From contig JANXEP010000010.1 in the NCBI GenBank assembly GCA_025057795.1, forward strand, positions 4,811 to 68,810: 64,000 nucleotides of DNA. The letters run 5' to 3'. The notes beneath the pieces were generated by a model that worked only from the letters and a program-made list of their open reading frames with translations, did not search any database and was not told the origin of the DNA. Below are positions 45,712 through 54,848 of this stretch, piece by piece (the first letter of the stretch is position 1; every line of letters begins with the position of its first letter). A program made the translations under genes and the position numbers. Source of the stretch: Candidatus Bathyarchaeota archaeon. GTDB lineage: Archaea; Thermoproteota; Bathyarchaeia; Bathyarchaeales; UBA233.

Positions 45712-45870
45712 TTACTGCAGTGGAAACTCATGTTCGCATTTGGGGCACTTTGCATATCCACATTGTACCGTTGAAGGGCAGCCGGAGCATGCAAAAGCCC
45801 TGCCGTAGGATATGTCAAAGGTGAAGCTGCACCTTGGGCAACGGACAATTCTCTTGTTTTGGGGACTCAA
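45712..45870 (-). CDS. Small Cys-rich zinc-ribbon protein
   Basis: 52 residues with seven cysteines: CPRC (11-14), C28-x2-C31, C37 and CPKC (42-45), fitting two zinc-binding knuckles. The start is TTG 45870 with GGTGG about eight nt upstream. A longer overlapping frame on the same strand lacks these motifs. No family was recognised; it sits before a membrane protein gene. Confidence 0.62.
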   Translation of the reverse strand: MSPQNKRIVRCPRCSFTFDISYGRAFACSGCPSTVQCGYAKCPKCEHEFPLQ

Positions 45871-46026
45871 TTCCTATGCCACCGTCCATATTTCTCGCGT
45901 TTGGACGCGATAACCCTGAGCTTTTCAGCACCTCTCATTGAAGCGTCGAGACCTATAAATTTTATTAGTAAGTTTGTAGCCTTAATGATGATAGTGTGGC
46001 TGGGACTGTTTAATTAGGGAATATTA

Positions 46027-47013
46027 ATGCTTAAGACTGAAAAGATTGAGCGGGCGGAACTCTACAAGGATAGTAAGGTTCAGGCGTTTTTAAGCAAGAT
46101 TTTAAGCGAGGAAATAAAGGAGCTTAAACCAGCCTTTGACCCAAGTTCCGGCTACCGATACCCCATGGTAGAAGCAGTTTTAGGTGAAACCCCCCCAGTG
46201 GAAAGTTTCTTGACAAGGCTTTATGAGGCCGGTATTCTCGAGAGGAAACTTTACGACAGAGTCATTTTTTGTCCCAGCTGCAACTCGCAGAACGTTTCCA
46301 CACACTACTGTTGCCCCTACTGCAAATCCTTCAACATCCAAAGGGGCTCCTTAATCGAGCACGTTAAATGTGGATATATAGGTTTGGAGGAAAACTTTCG
46401 AAAGGGCGGCATGCTTGTCTGCCCCAAATGCAAAAAAGAGCTAAAAAAGCCTGACGCGGAATACCGGAAGGCTGGGATTTGGTGCACATGCAAGGATTGC
46501 GGAAAAAGCTTCGACGTGCCAGTTACTAGGCATTTCTGCCGGAACTGCCACGCTGACTTTACCTTTGAAGAGTTGGAGATGAAAGATGTTTACGCCTACA
46601 GCCTAAACGAAAAGGTTAAGGGTGAAATATCCCTAGGCTGGATTTTCGTCCCACCCATAAGGGAGTTCCTCCTCCGAAACGGCTTTGAAGTTGAAGCCCC
46701 TGCCTTCCTGAAGGGAAGGTCAGGCGCAAACCACATGTTCGACTTGGCGGTCTACCAGAAAGAGAAAAAGGGCGTAACCGTCATAGATCTGGCAGCCTCA
46801 ACGGAAGACGTTGTCTCAGAACAACCTGTCATCGCCCTATTCGCCAAAATCTACGATGTTTCTCCGGAAAGCGCCCTGCTGGTGGCTATTCCAAAACTAA
46901 GCGAAAACGGGAACAGAATGGCTCAGCTGTACAACATAAAAGTCGTGGAGGGCAAGGACGCTAAAGAAATAACCCAAGCCCTAAAAGAAAAATGGTTGAA
47001 CAAACCAGCCTAA
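46027..47013 (+). CDS. TackOD1-like zinc protein with possible nuclease-fold C-terminus
   Basis: 328 residues. At least four Cys pairs (CPSC, CCPYC, CPKC, CTCKDC, CRNC) between residues 80 and 175 form tandem zinc ribbons, as in the TackOD1 output domain of TACK archaea. The last 110 residues (ANHMFDLAVYQKEKKGVTVIDLAAS, then ALLVAIPKLSENG) have a restriction-endonuclease-like alpha/beta pattern, although catalytic residues are not convincing. It converges with the pilus operon (4-nt overlap), so it may act in pilus or surface signalling; this is inference. The start is ATG 46027. Confidence 0.6.
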   Translation: MLKTEKIERAELYKDSKVQAFLSKILSEEIKELKPAFDPSSGYRYPMVEAVLGETPPVESFLTRLYEAGILERKLYDRVIFCPSCNSQNVSTHYCCPYCKSFNIQRGSLIEHVKCGYIGLEENFRKGGMLVCPKCKKELKKPDAEYRKAGIWCTCKDCGKSFDVPVTRHFCRNCHADFTFEELEMKDVYAYSLNEKVKGEISLGWIFVPPIREFLLRNGFEVEAPAFLKGRSGANHMFDLAVYQKEKKGVTVIDLAASTEDVVSEQPVIALFAKIYDVSPESALLVAIPKLSENGNRMAQLYNIKVVEGKDAKEITQALKEKWLNKPA

Positions 47014-49481
47014 CCGCCTGCAAAAACTGCTATGTTCCCCCTTTCAGTGACAACCTTAACTACAAACGTGTCATTAGGCAAAGACATGTCTTCCCGAACA
47101 ATCGTTAAGGTTTCTCCAGAGTTTATGAAAATGTCCACATCGTAGCGTTTATGGGTTGTTGCATTATTAATCCACACAGCCACAATATGGGTTGTTGAGG
47201 CTCCCTCGTTGTTAAAGGTGAAGACTACGCCGTGTTTCAGAACCACTCTAACCGCGAATAAGTCTATGTTGATGGTTGTTGGGGAACCGTCTGGTCTTTC
47301 GTCATGGAAAATGAGCCTTATTGTGCCATTGATTGGGTTAACATAATTTTGCCAGTTGTCTCCCAAATCTAACGCGTAGTCCTTAAAGTGTCTGGCTGAA
47401 GGAAGGTTGCCTACCTCCTCGGACTTTTTGCTTGTCCAGTTGTATGCTTCTAGAATCCAAGATTCCTCAGTATCGCTTGCCTTAAAGCGGATGTAAACCT
47501 CGATTAAAAATAAGTTCTCGATGGGGTGCCTTGCCAAGTTTAAATCAAAATCTCCGCTGACAGACAGACCGTAGGTTTCGACTCCCCCCTCAGCCTCAGC
47601 CTTCAACTCGATAAAGTCCAACCACAACTCAAACGGCGCCGGAGACGCCTTTACAGCCCTTATCTTTAGCCGCCATAAACTGGTCACGGGGTCTCTGAAG
47701 CTTGTGGGGTTAACCGTTATTGTTTGGCTAAAGGTGACGTCACTTGTTCCCAACACACGGGAGAGATAGCCGTCTCCCCCGCTGGGGTACCCTCCCGTCC
47801 GGTACAGTTGGAATGTTGCTGTAACGTTATCTGTTGTGCATCTGCCGTCCACAGTCCATGTTAGGCTCACCCAATTTTCAAGGTTGCTGCCTCCTGTAAA
47901 TTCCACCTCGACAACCTGTTCTGCGCGTTGCAGCCGTATAGCCACAATGTCAGAATTTTTCACGTAAACAGTCATGGCTGAATTTAGGGTTCGGTATTTG
48001 GTTGCCACGGTGTGGGAGCCATCGTCAAGGGTTATGTTTTGCATGAAAACTTTTGGCACATAGTCATTTGTATCTTGGGGTCTAATTTGCTGTCTTCCAT
48101 AAGGTGCGTCGTCCACTGTAAAGGCAGTTTCATAGTCGTAGCTTGTTGAGGAGCCTCGTGTAGTTATGCCGCCCAGAATAAGATAGTCTCCAGCATTTCC
48201 AGAAGGTATATTTAACGCCGCGTAAGTCTGAAGCGTCGTTTGACTGGTCTGTGTCTGTGTCACGTTTGAGGTACTGTAAAACTCGAAAACGCCCGTAAGC
48301 CTTACTGCCCATAGGCTTATGTACTGCCAGTCTGCACTTGCAGTGGAGTCAATATCCGCTATTTGAAATTTGATGCTGTGCTGACCAGGAGTAAACTGGC
48401 GAACAACAAGCACCGCGAAACAGTGTTCCTCACTAGTGCTGGTGTCCTCGATTCGTGCGTAGCTCCATGTGGGCTCGCCGCCTACTAGGTATGGAATGTA
48501 TTCTGTTCCATTGTCAATGTTCAGCCTAACTGAAACAGAACTTGACGTAGAGTCTGACTCTACCTTTGCGCTTGCCCAAATAAGATAGTAGCCAACAGTT
48601 GAAGGGTTAATCGTTATTTCGTAGGTGTCTCCTTGGTCGTCGCCCCAAACATTATCCATATTTGCCCGTTCAACGCCATCGTAAACGCCTACAAATTCAA
48701 CGTTTGGCAAGTTATCAATTCTTAACGCGTAAATTCTACCCCTCAACGCTGTTGCATTGACACCGGAGCTGGAAACGGAAATTTGCCATTTAAAAGTGAC
48801 GTTGTTTCCCGTTCCATTGTAGATGTACGCAAACATTTGAGGCATCACTTCAGTGCTAGCGACGCGTGGGCGGTCGAAATAACCAGCTAGAGTCGTTGTA
48901 TCCTGAAGGAACTGAGCCCGTGCTTGCTGCCCCGTGGAAGAACAGTTTAATTCTATGTATCCCAATACAAGGTATTTTGCTTGGTTTTCTGATGTAAAGT
49001 TTAACGATAAGTAATCTGAATACGAGGTTGAGCTAACCGTCTGCGGGGTATCTTTTGACGCGAAATGGTATGTAACGCCGCCTTGGGAGACACTGCTGAA
49101 CTTAATGTAACTGCCATTGTTGTTCTGCAGGTAGGATATGATGCCTGAAACATATTGGCCGCTTATAATAAAGTAGTTATTTGGATAAAAATTCCATTGA
49201 TCTCCAGCCGCTCTCTCCTCTGTGAAGGTTCCAATGAGATTGTTGTTCTCCAGCCACAAGGAATTGCGTTCCACATTTTCCATCCTTAGGTTTTCTTGGG
49301 TTTTTTCCCAGTCGAACTGGCTCATCTGATAGCTCCATAGTACCACGTTTGCCACTATTATTGTGACCAGAACTAGGCTAAGCATCACTACTAGCACGTT
49401 GCTTATGCCGCGTTTTCCGCTTTTAAATCGCCTAAGGCGCCTTATAATAGCCCCCAACTTGGGTTCCCCTCGAGGTAACAA
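47010..49481 (-). CDS. Giant pilin-like surface protein with three internal repeats
   Basis: 823 residues. A basic leader ending KSGKRG (residue 25) before ISNVLVVMLSLVLVTIIVANVV is a class III prepilin signal. The ectodomain has three related beta-sandwich units of about 100 residues: YLVLGYIELN...ALRIDN, YYLIWASAKV...LWAVRL and YLILGGITTR...AIRLQR, then two further beta domains. Many N-x-S/T sites suggest AglB glycosylation. The start is TTG 49481 or, better placed after GAGGGG, TTG 49457. It overlaps the small pilin gene and is probably a tip or adhesive subunit. Confidence 0.82.
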   Translation of the reverse strand: MLPRGEPKLGAIIRRLRRFKSGKRGISNVLVVMLSLVLVTIIVANVVLWSYQMSQFDWEKTQENLRMENVERNSLWLENNNLIGTFTEERAAGDQWNFYPNNYFIISGQYVSGIISYLQNNNGSYIKFSSVSQGGVTYHFASKDTPQTVSSTSYSDYLSLNFTSENQAKYLVLGYIELNCSSTGQQARAQFLQDTTTLAGYFDRPRVASTEVMPQMFAYIYNGTGNNVTFKWQISVSSSGVNATALRGRIYALRIDNLPNVEFVGVYDGVERANMDNVWGDDQGDTYEITINPSTVGYYLIWASAKVESDSTSSSVSVRLNIDNGTEYIPYLVGGEPTWSYARIEDTSTSEEHCFAVLVVRQFTPGQHSIKFQIADIDSTASADWQYISLWAVRLTGVFEFYSTSNVTQTQTSQTTLQTYAALNIPSGNAGDYLILGGITTRGSSTSYDYETAFTVDDAPYGRQQIRPQDTNDYVPKVFMQNITLDDGSHTVATKYRTLNSAMTVYVKNSDIVAIRLQRAEQVVEVEFTGGSNLENWVSLTWTVDGRCTTDNVTATFQLYRTGGYPSGGDGYLSRVLGTSDVTFSQTITVNPTSFRDPVTSLWRLKIRAVKASPAPFELWLDFIELKAEAEGGVETYGLSVSGDFDLNLARHPIENLFLIEVYIRFKASDTEESWILEAYNWTSKKSEEVGNLPSARHFKDYALDLGDNWQNYVNPINGTIRLIFHDERPDGSPTTINIDLFAVRVVLKHGVVFTFNNEGASTTHIVAVWINNATTHKRYDVDIFINSGETLTIVREDMSLPNDTFVVKVVTERGNIAVFAGG

Positions 49482-49851
49482 TTTTTATGTGGTATGGGCG
49501 GCCGGAAACCCAGTTATAAGGGATGTGAAGCCAACCGTGTTCGCCTACATCCAACCTAAGCGTGGATGATGGCTGGCGGGTGTTGTTTATGTATACGGCT
49601 GATATTTGCATTTCCACTTTGCCTATGTTGCGTACGTAAACGCTTATTTGGTTGGGGTTTCTGAACCAGACGTCCTCTATGATTAGGCGTTCCCCCATGG
49701 TTTCCCTGAGGTTTGTTGTGATGACGTATGTGGCTGTAGCGGCTATGGACATGGCGGCTACCGCCACAACCATAAGCAGAAGATTGCTGAGGACCGGCGT
49801 TATAGCCCGCCCATCGCAGAAAAACCTCAAAAACCGCCGCTTTTCCGCCAA
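49432..49851 (-). CDS. Archaeal type IV pilin-like protein
   Basis: 139 residues. DGRA followed by ITPVLSNLLLMVVAVAAMSIAATATYV (residues 17-43) is the N-terminal signature of archaeal pilins (PF07790), cleaved by a PibD/EppA-type peptidase. A short beta-rich ectodomain follows with a late conserved GWLHIPY. It lies between the platform genes and the giant pilin, overlapping the latter. No prepilin peptidase gene is in the window. Confidence 0.88.
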   Translation of the reverse strand: MAEKRRFLRFFCDGRAITPVLSNLLLMVVAVAAMSIAATATYVITTNLRETMGERLIIEDVWFRNPNQISVYVRNIGKVEMQISAVYINNTRQPSSTLRLDVGEHGWLHIPYNWVSGRPYHIKIVTSRGTQVGGYYKAP

Positions 49852-49863
49852 GCTTCTCCCCCC

Positions 49864-50685
49864 TCAAATGAAGAATTTAAGGGCTAGATACCCCGAAAGC
49901 ATCAACACCAAACTATGCTTTAAGCCGGCGCTCACCGTGCCTTCACCCATTTTACCCGCGATTAAACCGCCGAAAAAGGCTTGAATCGTTGTCATGTGAA
50001 AGAAGAGGCGTTGAACCTCCTCCGGCGCCATTAAGGCTGCTCCCAAAAGCGGTAAGCCTCCAACGTCCACGAAGAAAGCCTTAAAGAGTATTACGATGGT
50101 GAATATGAAGACGAAGAAGGCCACATACAATATTGCGATGTAAGGTCTTGTCTTGTTTCGGCGTTCCCTATGAAGCATAAGCGTGGACTGAACGAACTTT
50201 CCCATGGGGTCAAAAACCTTCTCCACGCGCCCCCCAGAACGGTTAGCCTCAATTATTAGGGGGACGGTTCTCTGCACAAGTACAGTGTCCACACGTTTTG
50301 CAAAGGCTATTAAGGCGTCTTCAAGGGTCATACCCCAAGAAATTTGGTTGTTCATCCTCCTCAACTCGGCGGTCAGCGGTCCATAATCCCTTTTCGCAGC
50401 CTCTTCAAGGGCGCGGGGCAAAGTCATGCCTGTTTCCTGCGCTTGAACTATGCTTCTGAAAAGGTCTGGCAGATGCTCGTCCACAGCTCTCTTCCAACGG
50501 TAATCCACATAGTTCAAAACCGCGGGAGGAGTAAAGGCGGCTATAACAGCGAAGAAAACGAACTCGTCGAAGGCTGGGGTTCCCCAAGCCTCAAAATAGC
50601 CGAAAACTATTATGGAGAGGGCTAAAAGGGCCGAGGTGATCCACGCGATCTTCTTGAAGGATTTTCCCACTTTCGGCATTTTCAT
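49864..50685 (-). CDS. Type IV pilus platform protein (T2SSF/TadC-like), second
   Basis: 273 residues. A central helical domain (LPDLFRSIVQAQETGMTLPRALEEAAKRDYGPL) is the T2SSF domain; membrane helices lie at both ends. It forms, with the preceding protein, the inner-membrane platform that the ATPase turns or pushes. The start is ATG 50685, directly after the stop of the first platform gene. Two platform genes instead of one long FlaJ resembles Tad systems. Confidence 0.87.
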   Translation of the reverse strand: MKMPKVGKSFKKIAWITSALLALSIIVFGYFEAWGTPAFDEFVFFAVIAAFTPPAVLNYVDYRWKRAVDEHLPDLFRSIVQAQETGMTLPRALEEAAKRDYGPLTAELRRMNNQISWGMTLEDALIAFAKRVDTVLVQRTVPLIIEANRSGGRVEKVFDPMGKFVQSTLMLHRERRNKTRPYIAILYVAFFVFIFTIVILFKAFFVDVGGLPLLGAALMAPEEVQRLFFHMTTIQAFFGGLIAGKMGEGTVSAGLKHSLVLMLSGYLALKFFI

Positions 50686-51615
50686 CTACCATTTAGGCGA
50701 AATCGCGTCTAGGATTATGAGGAACATTATGGAGCCAATCGGAATCCCAACGTAGGTGAGTATGTTGAGCAGAAGGTCTGGGGTCAAGAACCATATGGTG
50801 CCGCCGCCCATCATGGCCATAACCGCGAGCATAATCACTAAAAGGAGGGGTCCGGTGACAAGCATGGCCACGTAGAACTCTGCAAGAGTCGACAGGGTGT
50901 CTGAAAACCTTTGTAAACTCATCCTCTTAAGCTTCATGTACTGTCTAGATTTTTCCCTCAAATATGCGGATAGGCTGCTTCCAGAATGAATCGTCGCGAT
51001 AAGCCCCTCTATCATCTCACGGAATCTTTCTGAAGGCGTGTGTTTGGAGGTACGCTCCAACGCGGAAATTATGTCTAATCCGAAAAGGTTTACGTTGCGA
51101 ATAACGTTTTTCGCCTCTTCTGAAATAGCCAAGGGGATGGGTAGATTTGAAAGGGATTGGAAAATTTTCTCAGGCGAAACTCCTGCGCTTGCAAGGATAG
51201 CCATGTAACCGCTTGTGAAGGCTAACTCGTCTTCGATGTTTCGCCTATGCTTGTCAGCGCGGTAAACTGGGTAAACGTAAAAGCCTACAACCGAAAAAGC
51301 TGTTGAAAAGAGGCTTCCGCCTACACCGAAAAGCACTGCGGGGAAAAGGGGCACGTGGAAAATGTAAAATAACGCGGACGGGACGACAGCAAGGGTTAAA
51401 AGCGCAACTAGAACTGTAGAGAAAACTGCTAGGCTAACGTAAACCTTGAAATTGGTTTTAAGCCCAGCCCTATCTAAGTGCAAGTCTAAATCTTTAAAAA
51501 GAGGTAGAAGCGAGGCAATCCTCTTGCCAAGAAGTCTGTAGGCTAGGGATTCCAGCCGCTCAGCCATTGTGAACTTAGACTTTTCCTGCTGCAGCTTCCC
51601 TTGTCTGCTTTTCAT
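50686..51615 (-). CDS. Type IV pilus platform protein (T2SSF/TadB-like), first
   Basis: 309 residues. Two N-terminal helices (VYVSLAVFSTVLVALLTLAVV and LFPAVLFGVGGSLFSTAFSVVG), a T2SSF domain (ELAFTSGYMAILASAGVSPEKIFQSL) and two C-terminal helices. It overlaps the ATPase stop by 4 nt and abuts the next platform gene. It is paired with 49864-50685. Confidence 0.88.
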   Translation of the reverse strand: MKSRQGKLQQEKSKFTMAERLESLAYRLLGKRIASLLPLFKDLDLHLDRAGLKTNFKVYVSLAVFSTVLVALLTLAVVPSALFYIFHVPLFPAVLFGVGGSLFSTAFSVVGFYVYPVYRADKHRRNIEDELAFTSGYMAILASAGVSPEKIFQSLSNLPIPLAISEEAKNVIRNVNLFGLDIISALERTSKHTPSERFREMIEGLIATIHSGSSLSAYLREKSRQYMKLKRMSLQRFSDTLSTLAEFYVAMLVTGPLLLVIMLAVMAMMGGGTIWFLTPDLLLNILTYVGIPIGSIMFLIILDAISPKW

Positions 51616-53159
51616 TTTAGCTCTATCCTCGCCCTCTGGAAGACCCGGTCAGGATTAGCATAATAGTCGCGGATTACACTCGCCACGTCAGTGTAGCGGC
51701 GGATGCCCTTATGGACCATCCACTCCAGAACGGTTTTTCTGCGCTGGAGTTCCCGTTGGACATCTTCCTTGCTTAAGTCCAACCTTTTCATATGCTTTTC
51801 AAGGAGGCTGCTCGGCTCAAGATACTCGAACTTGTCCTCCTTTGGTTTCCAGCGGAAAACCTCTTTTGTGACAATCTCCTTAGTGGCCTGGTCGAACCTG
51901 CTGATTTCCGCCGTCGTCATAACTCTTCTGGCGGGTTTTCCCTCAATCTCTGTTCTCGTCATAACCATTATAACGTCGGTCATGGCTATGAGGGGTCTGG
52001 GAATATTCATGGGTTCGGATTCAAGGCGGTTTATAACGGATTCCACGGATTCAGCGTGGATTGTGCACATTCCCAGATGCCCCGTTGCCATGGCTTGAAA
52101 AAGCGTGTAAGCTTCTTCGCCTCTAATCTCCCCTACAATAATGTAGTCAGGCCTCTGCCTCACAGCAGCCTTCAAAAGGTCGAAGAGGGTTATGCTGCTC
52201 GCGCTGTCCTCACGTCCAAAGCTTAGCCGTACAACTGATGGAATCCAGTTTTCATGGGGTAGGTTAAGCTCCTGCGTGTCCTCAACGCTCACTATTTTCA
52301 TTTCCGGCTTTATAAACATGGAAAGACAGTTCAGCATAGTCGTCTTTCCGCAGGCTATGCCCCCCGCCACCAGAACCGACGCCCTGTTCTCAATCACGTA
52401 CCATAGGTAAGCAGCCATCTTGGAGGAAAGCGTGTTGAAGGATATGAGGTCTGAGATGGTTAGGGGGTCAACCCTGAAACGGCGGATTGTAAGCGTTGAG
52501 CCCCTACGGGTTACCTCATTGCCATAGGTCATCTGTATGCGGCTGCCGTCTGGGAGGGAGGCATCCAGAATTGGAGAAGCTATTGAAATGTTTTTTCCGG
52601 CTAGGTATGCCATGCGAACTATGAGGCTGTTCAGTTCAGCCTCGTCTTCGAAGATTATGTTTGTGGGGAGGGACTCGTAAACTCTGTGCCAGACGTATAC
52701 GGGTATGTTTACGCCGTCGGCGGAAATATCCTCGATAAGATGGTCCTTCATCAAGGGGTCCAGTTTCCCATAGCCGATGAAATCCCTTATCACATAATAG
52801 AGGAGCTTGTCAACGGATTCCTGGGGGATTTTTAGGCGATATTTCTTTATTATTTCAGCTGTTTTTTTCTGTAAATAGTTTTTAGCCTTCTCTTTCGTTT
52901 CTATTTCTTTGAGGTTTACGTCTATTTCCTCCATGAGCAGGGTTTTTATTTCCTTCAACAGTTCTTCTTCTTCCAGTTGCAGTGTGGGTTCTATGACATC
53001 GTAGACAATTCTCTGCGTATCTGGGTCTTTGACTATTGCCGCGTATACGTATGGCTCCTCTATGGGGTAAACTTCTCTGAAGACAGCTGTCTTTCTTTCT
53101 TTTGCCTCAATTACTGCCCCTACTTCCGTTTCCTCTGTGCTTTTCTGGGTTTTCGTCAT
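51612..53159 (-). CDS. Type IV pilus/archaellum-type secretion ATPase (GspE/TadA family)
   Basis: 515 residues. The P-loop VLVAGGIACGKTTMLNCL, the Asp box ISVEDTQELNLPH-type segment, and the Walker B/His boxes IIVGEIRGEEAYTLFQAMATGHLGMCTIHAES mark a secretion ATPase. The N-terminal helical region fits archaeal homologues. It powers pilus assembly from the cytoplasmic side. It is the first gene of the operon; a TATA-like TATTATACTTT lies near 53200. Start ATG 53159 with AAGGGA upstream. Confidence 0.95.
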   Translation of the reverse strand: MTKTQKSTEETEVGAVIEAKERKTAVFREVYPIEEPYVYAAIVKDPDTQRIVYDVIEPTLQLEEEELLKEIKTLLMEEIDVNLKEIETKEKAKNYLQKKTAEIIKKYRLKIPQESVDKLLYYVIRDFIGYGKLDPLMKDHLIEDISADGVNIPVYVWHRVYESLPTNIIFEDEAELNSLIVRMAYLAGKNISIASPILDASLPDGSRIQMTYGNEVTRRGSTLTIRRFRVDPLTISDLISFNTLSSKMAAYLWYVIENRASVLVAGGIACGKTTMLNCLSMFIKPEMKIVSVEDTQELNLPHENWIPSVVRLSFGREDSASSITLFDLLKAAVRQRPDYIIVGEIRGEEAYTLFQAMATGHLGMCTIHAESVESVINRLESEPMNIPRPLIAMTDVIMVMTRTEIEGKPARRVMTTAEISRFDQATKEIVTKEVFRWKPKEDKFEYLEPSSLLEKHMKRLDLSKEDVQRELQRRKTVLEWMVHKGIRRYTDVASVIRDYYANPDRVFQRARIELK

Positions 53160-53298
53160 CCATTTTCCCTTTCAGTTTTGCGGGGGTTCGTGAGAAAGTA
53201 TAATATCGCGAGTCTTAATAAGCTCTATGAATGTTTAATACTTACAAGCTTTAAAACCTAACGCACAAGAAGACGCTTAAAATTGGGAGAAGATTTTC

Positions 53299-53376
53299 CT
53301 ACTTGTACCTTGCCCTTCTCTTCTGCCTCTTCTTTTTCTGCCGACGCATCCTTTTCTTTTTCCATTTAGCCCGTAT
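53299..53376 (-). CDS. rpl41e: Ribosomal protein eL41, apparent AUA start
   Basis: 25 codons give (M)RAKWKKKRMRRQKKKRQ, ending KRRARYK, almost the same as eukaryotic and archaeal eL41 (RAKWRKKRMRRLKRKRR type). The frame opens only three codons before, after an in-frame TAA, and the codon at the expected initiator position is ATA; the only internal ATG would leave 16 residues. GGGG lies about eleven nt upstream. It follows the hexuloisomerase stop by about 20 nt. It is a minor large-subunit protein, often missed because of its size. Confidence 0.82.
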   Translation of the reverse strand: MRAKWKKKRMRRQKKKRQKRRARYK

Positions 53377-53397
53377 TATTTACACGCCCCAAACAGC

Positions 53398-53997
53398 CTA
53401 TTCTATTGTTGCATGTCTGCGCCTTAAATCTTCCTCGGTGCGGCCAATGCGGTGCATAAGCTCCACAATAAGCCCGTCCAAAAAAACCATGCAGTTGTTT
53501 TCAAAAATGCTTCCCAGAGGGGTTAGGGGTTCCTTTTCACCCATGAGCTGTCTGGCAAGGTAATCCTCTTCTTTGGGCCAACCAGACTTGGTTCTTCCCT
53601 TTATGGTTACGACGAGGTCTGCTATTTGGCCCAGCGGAGATTCCGGAAATGAGGTTATGGCAACAACCGTCGCTCCTATTTCCTTCGCAGCTGAGCTTGC
53701 CGTTAAAACCATTTTCGTGGTGCCCGTTCCCGAAATGGCTATTAGCACGTCTCCCTTCTCCGCCGCAGGCGTAATGGTTTCGCCTAAAAAGTAGACATTA
53801 AAGCTTAAATTCATAAGGCGAAGAGCGAAGGCTCTGCCGACGAAGCCGCTTCGTCCCATGCCTACAACAAAAATTTTTTTGCTTTTTGCCTCTAGCAGAA
53901 GCTGGATGAAACGTTCAACCTCCTCTGGGTTAAGCTCTTCAATGGAGCTTTTAATGCCTGAAACAATTTCCTCCGCCGCAGCCTTTAACCATCTCAA
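53398..53997 (-). CDS. 6-phospho-3-hexuloisomerase (SIS domain)
   Basis: 199 residues. The SIS core shows KKIFVVGMGRSGFVGRAFALRLMNL and DVLIAISGTGTTKMVLTAS; the C-terminal PLGSIFEN segment is typical of PHI/HxlB. It interconverts 3-hexulose-6-phosphate and fructose-6-phosphate, used in archaea to make ribose phosphates. No hexulose-phosphate synthase gene is adjacent. It probably shares a transcript with eL41. Confidence 0.88.
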   Translation of the reverse strand: MRWLKAAAEEIVSGIKSSIEELNPEEVERFIQLLLEAKSKKIFVVGMGRSGFVGRAFALRLMNLSFNVYFLGETITPAAEKGDVLIAISGTGTTKMVLTASSAAKEIGATVVAITSFPESPLGQIADLVVTIKGRTKSGWPKEEDYLARQLMGEKEPLTPLGSIFENNCMVFLDGLIVELMHRIGRTEEDLRRRHATIE

Positions 53998-54053
53998 GCT
54001 CTTCTACTCCCGGAAAACCCATTACATGGGTGACTAAATTAAAAGTCTTGCGG

Positions 54054-54848
54054 TTAAATAAGCCCTTTTAGAATTTCCTCTAGGCGTGGAACAGGCGTGT
54101 ATAGGCGTATGTAAATTGAGGCGGCTAAAAAGCCTATGATTATGGCTGCTAGGATAAAATCCCCCCTTTGCAGTTTTAGGGCGTAAAGGTTTGTGCGCTT
54201 TTCGGTGGCTCCCCAAGCGCGGGATTCCATGGCCTCCGCAAGCTCTAGGCTTCTGCGGATGGCGCTCACAATTAATGGTATGAGTATCGGAATGTAGTTC
54301 CTAACTCTTTTCAGAAAGTTTCCCTTTTCAAGCTCTAGACCCCTTGACTTTTGGGCATCTATTATTGTTTGGGCTTCTTCAGCCAAAACGGGAACGAAGC
54401 GCACGGCCGTGGTGAAGGCGAAGCAGAACTCGTAGGGCACATGGGTTTGTTCTAGGGCTAGACCCAAATGGTCAGGGGATGTTGTTAGAAAGAATATGGA
54501 GAAGGATTCAACAAGCACTAAAAACCTGAAGGTCATGGCTAACGCATATTCTACAGAGGCGAATTTGACGGTGTATCCCGCGTTTATGTAGGAGAATATG
54601 AAGTTTGTTAGGAAAATTATGGAAGCAAAAAAAGCTGCGCCCCTCATGGAGCGGGCCCATTCCCGCTTAACCCTTGCTAAAATAACAAAGGGTGTCTGAA
54701 CTATGAAAAGCACTATTAGGGGAAGTAGCTCCCAGAAAAGCACGGCAATCGCGAATATGACGCAGGCGTAAACAAACTTTACCCTCGGGTCTAGGTTATG
54801 AATCGGGGATGAAACCTTTCTAAACTTCAGCCCGTCAAACATGCTCAT
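54054..54848 (-). CDS. ecfT: ECF transporter T component
   Basis: 264 residues with five or six membrane helices. The cytoplasmic coupling motifs AQTIIDAQKSRGLELEKG and AIRRSLELAEAMESRAWG match the two Ala-Arg-Gly motifs of EcfT/CbiQ. It links the S component to the two ATPases. ATG 54848 overlaps the ATPase gene by 4 nt. No S-component gene is in this operon; the QueT-like protein at 34.9 kb is one candidate partner. Confidence 0.92.
   Translation of the reverse strand: MSMFDGLKFRKVSSPIHNLDPRVKFVYACVIFAIAVLFWELLPLIVLFIVQTPFVILARVKREWARSMRGAAFFASIIFLTNFIFSYINAGYTVKFASVEYALAMTFRFLVLVESFSIFFLTTSPDHLGLALEQTHVPYEFCFAFTTAVRFVPVLAEEAQTIIDAQKSRGLELEKGNFLKRVRNYIPILIPLIVSAIRRSLELAEAMESRAWGATEKRTNLYALKLQRGDFILAAIIIGFLAASIYIRLYTPVPRLEEILKGLI

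Noticed and set aside
45531..45848. 105-codon minus-strand frame overlapping the Cys-rich gene
   Set aside because: The overlapping 52-residue frame has ordered CxxC pairs and a ribosome site; the longer frame has neither.
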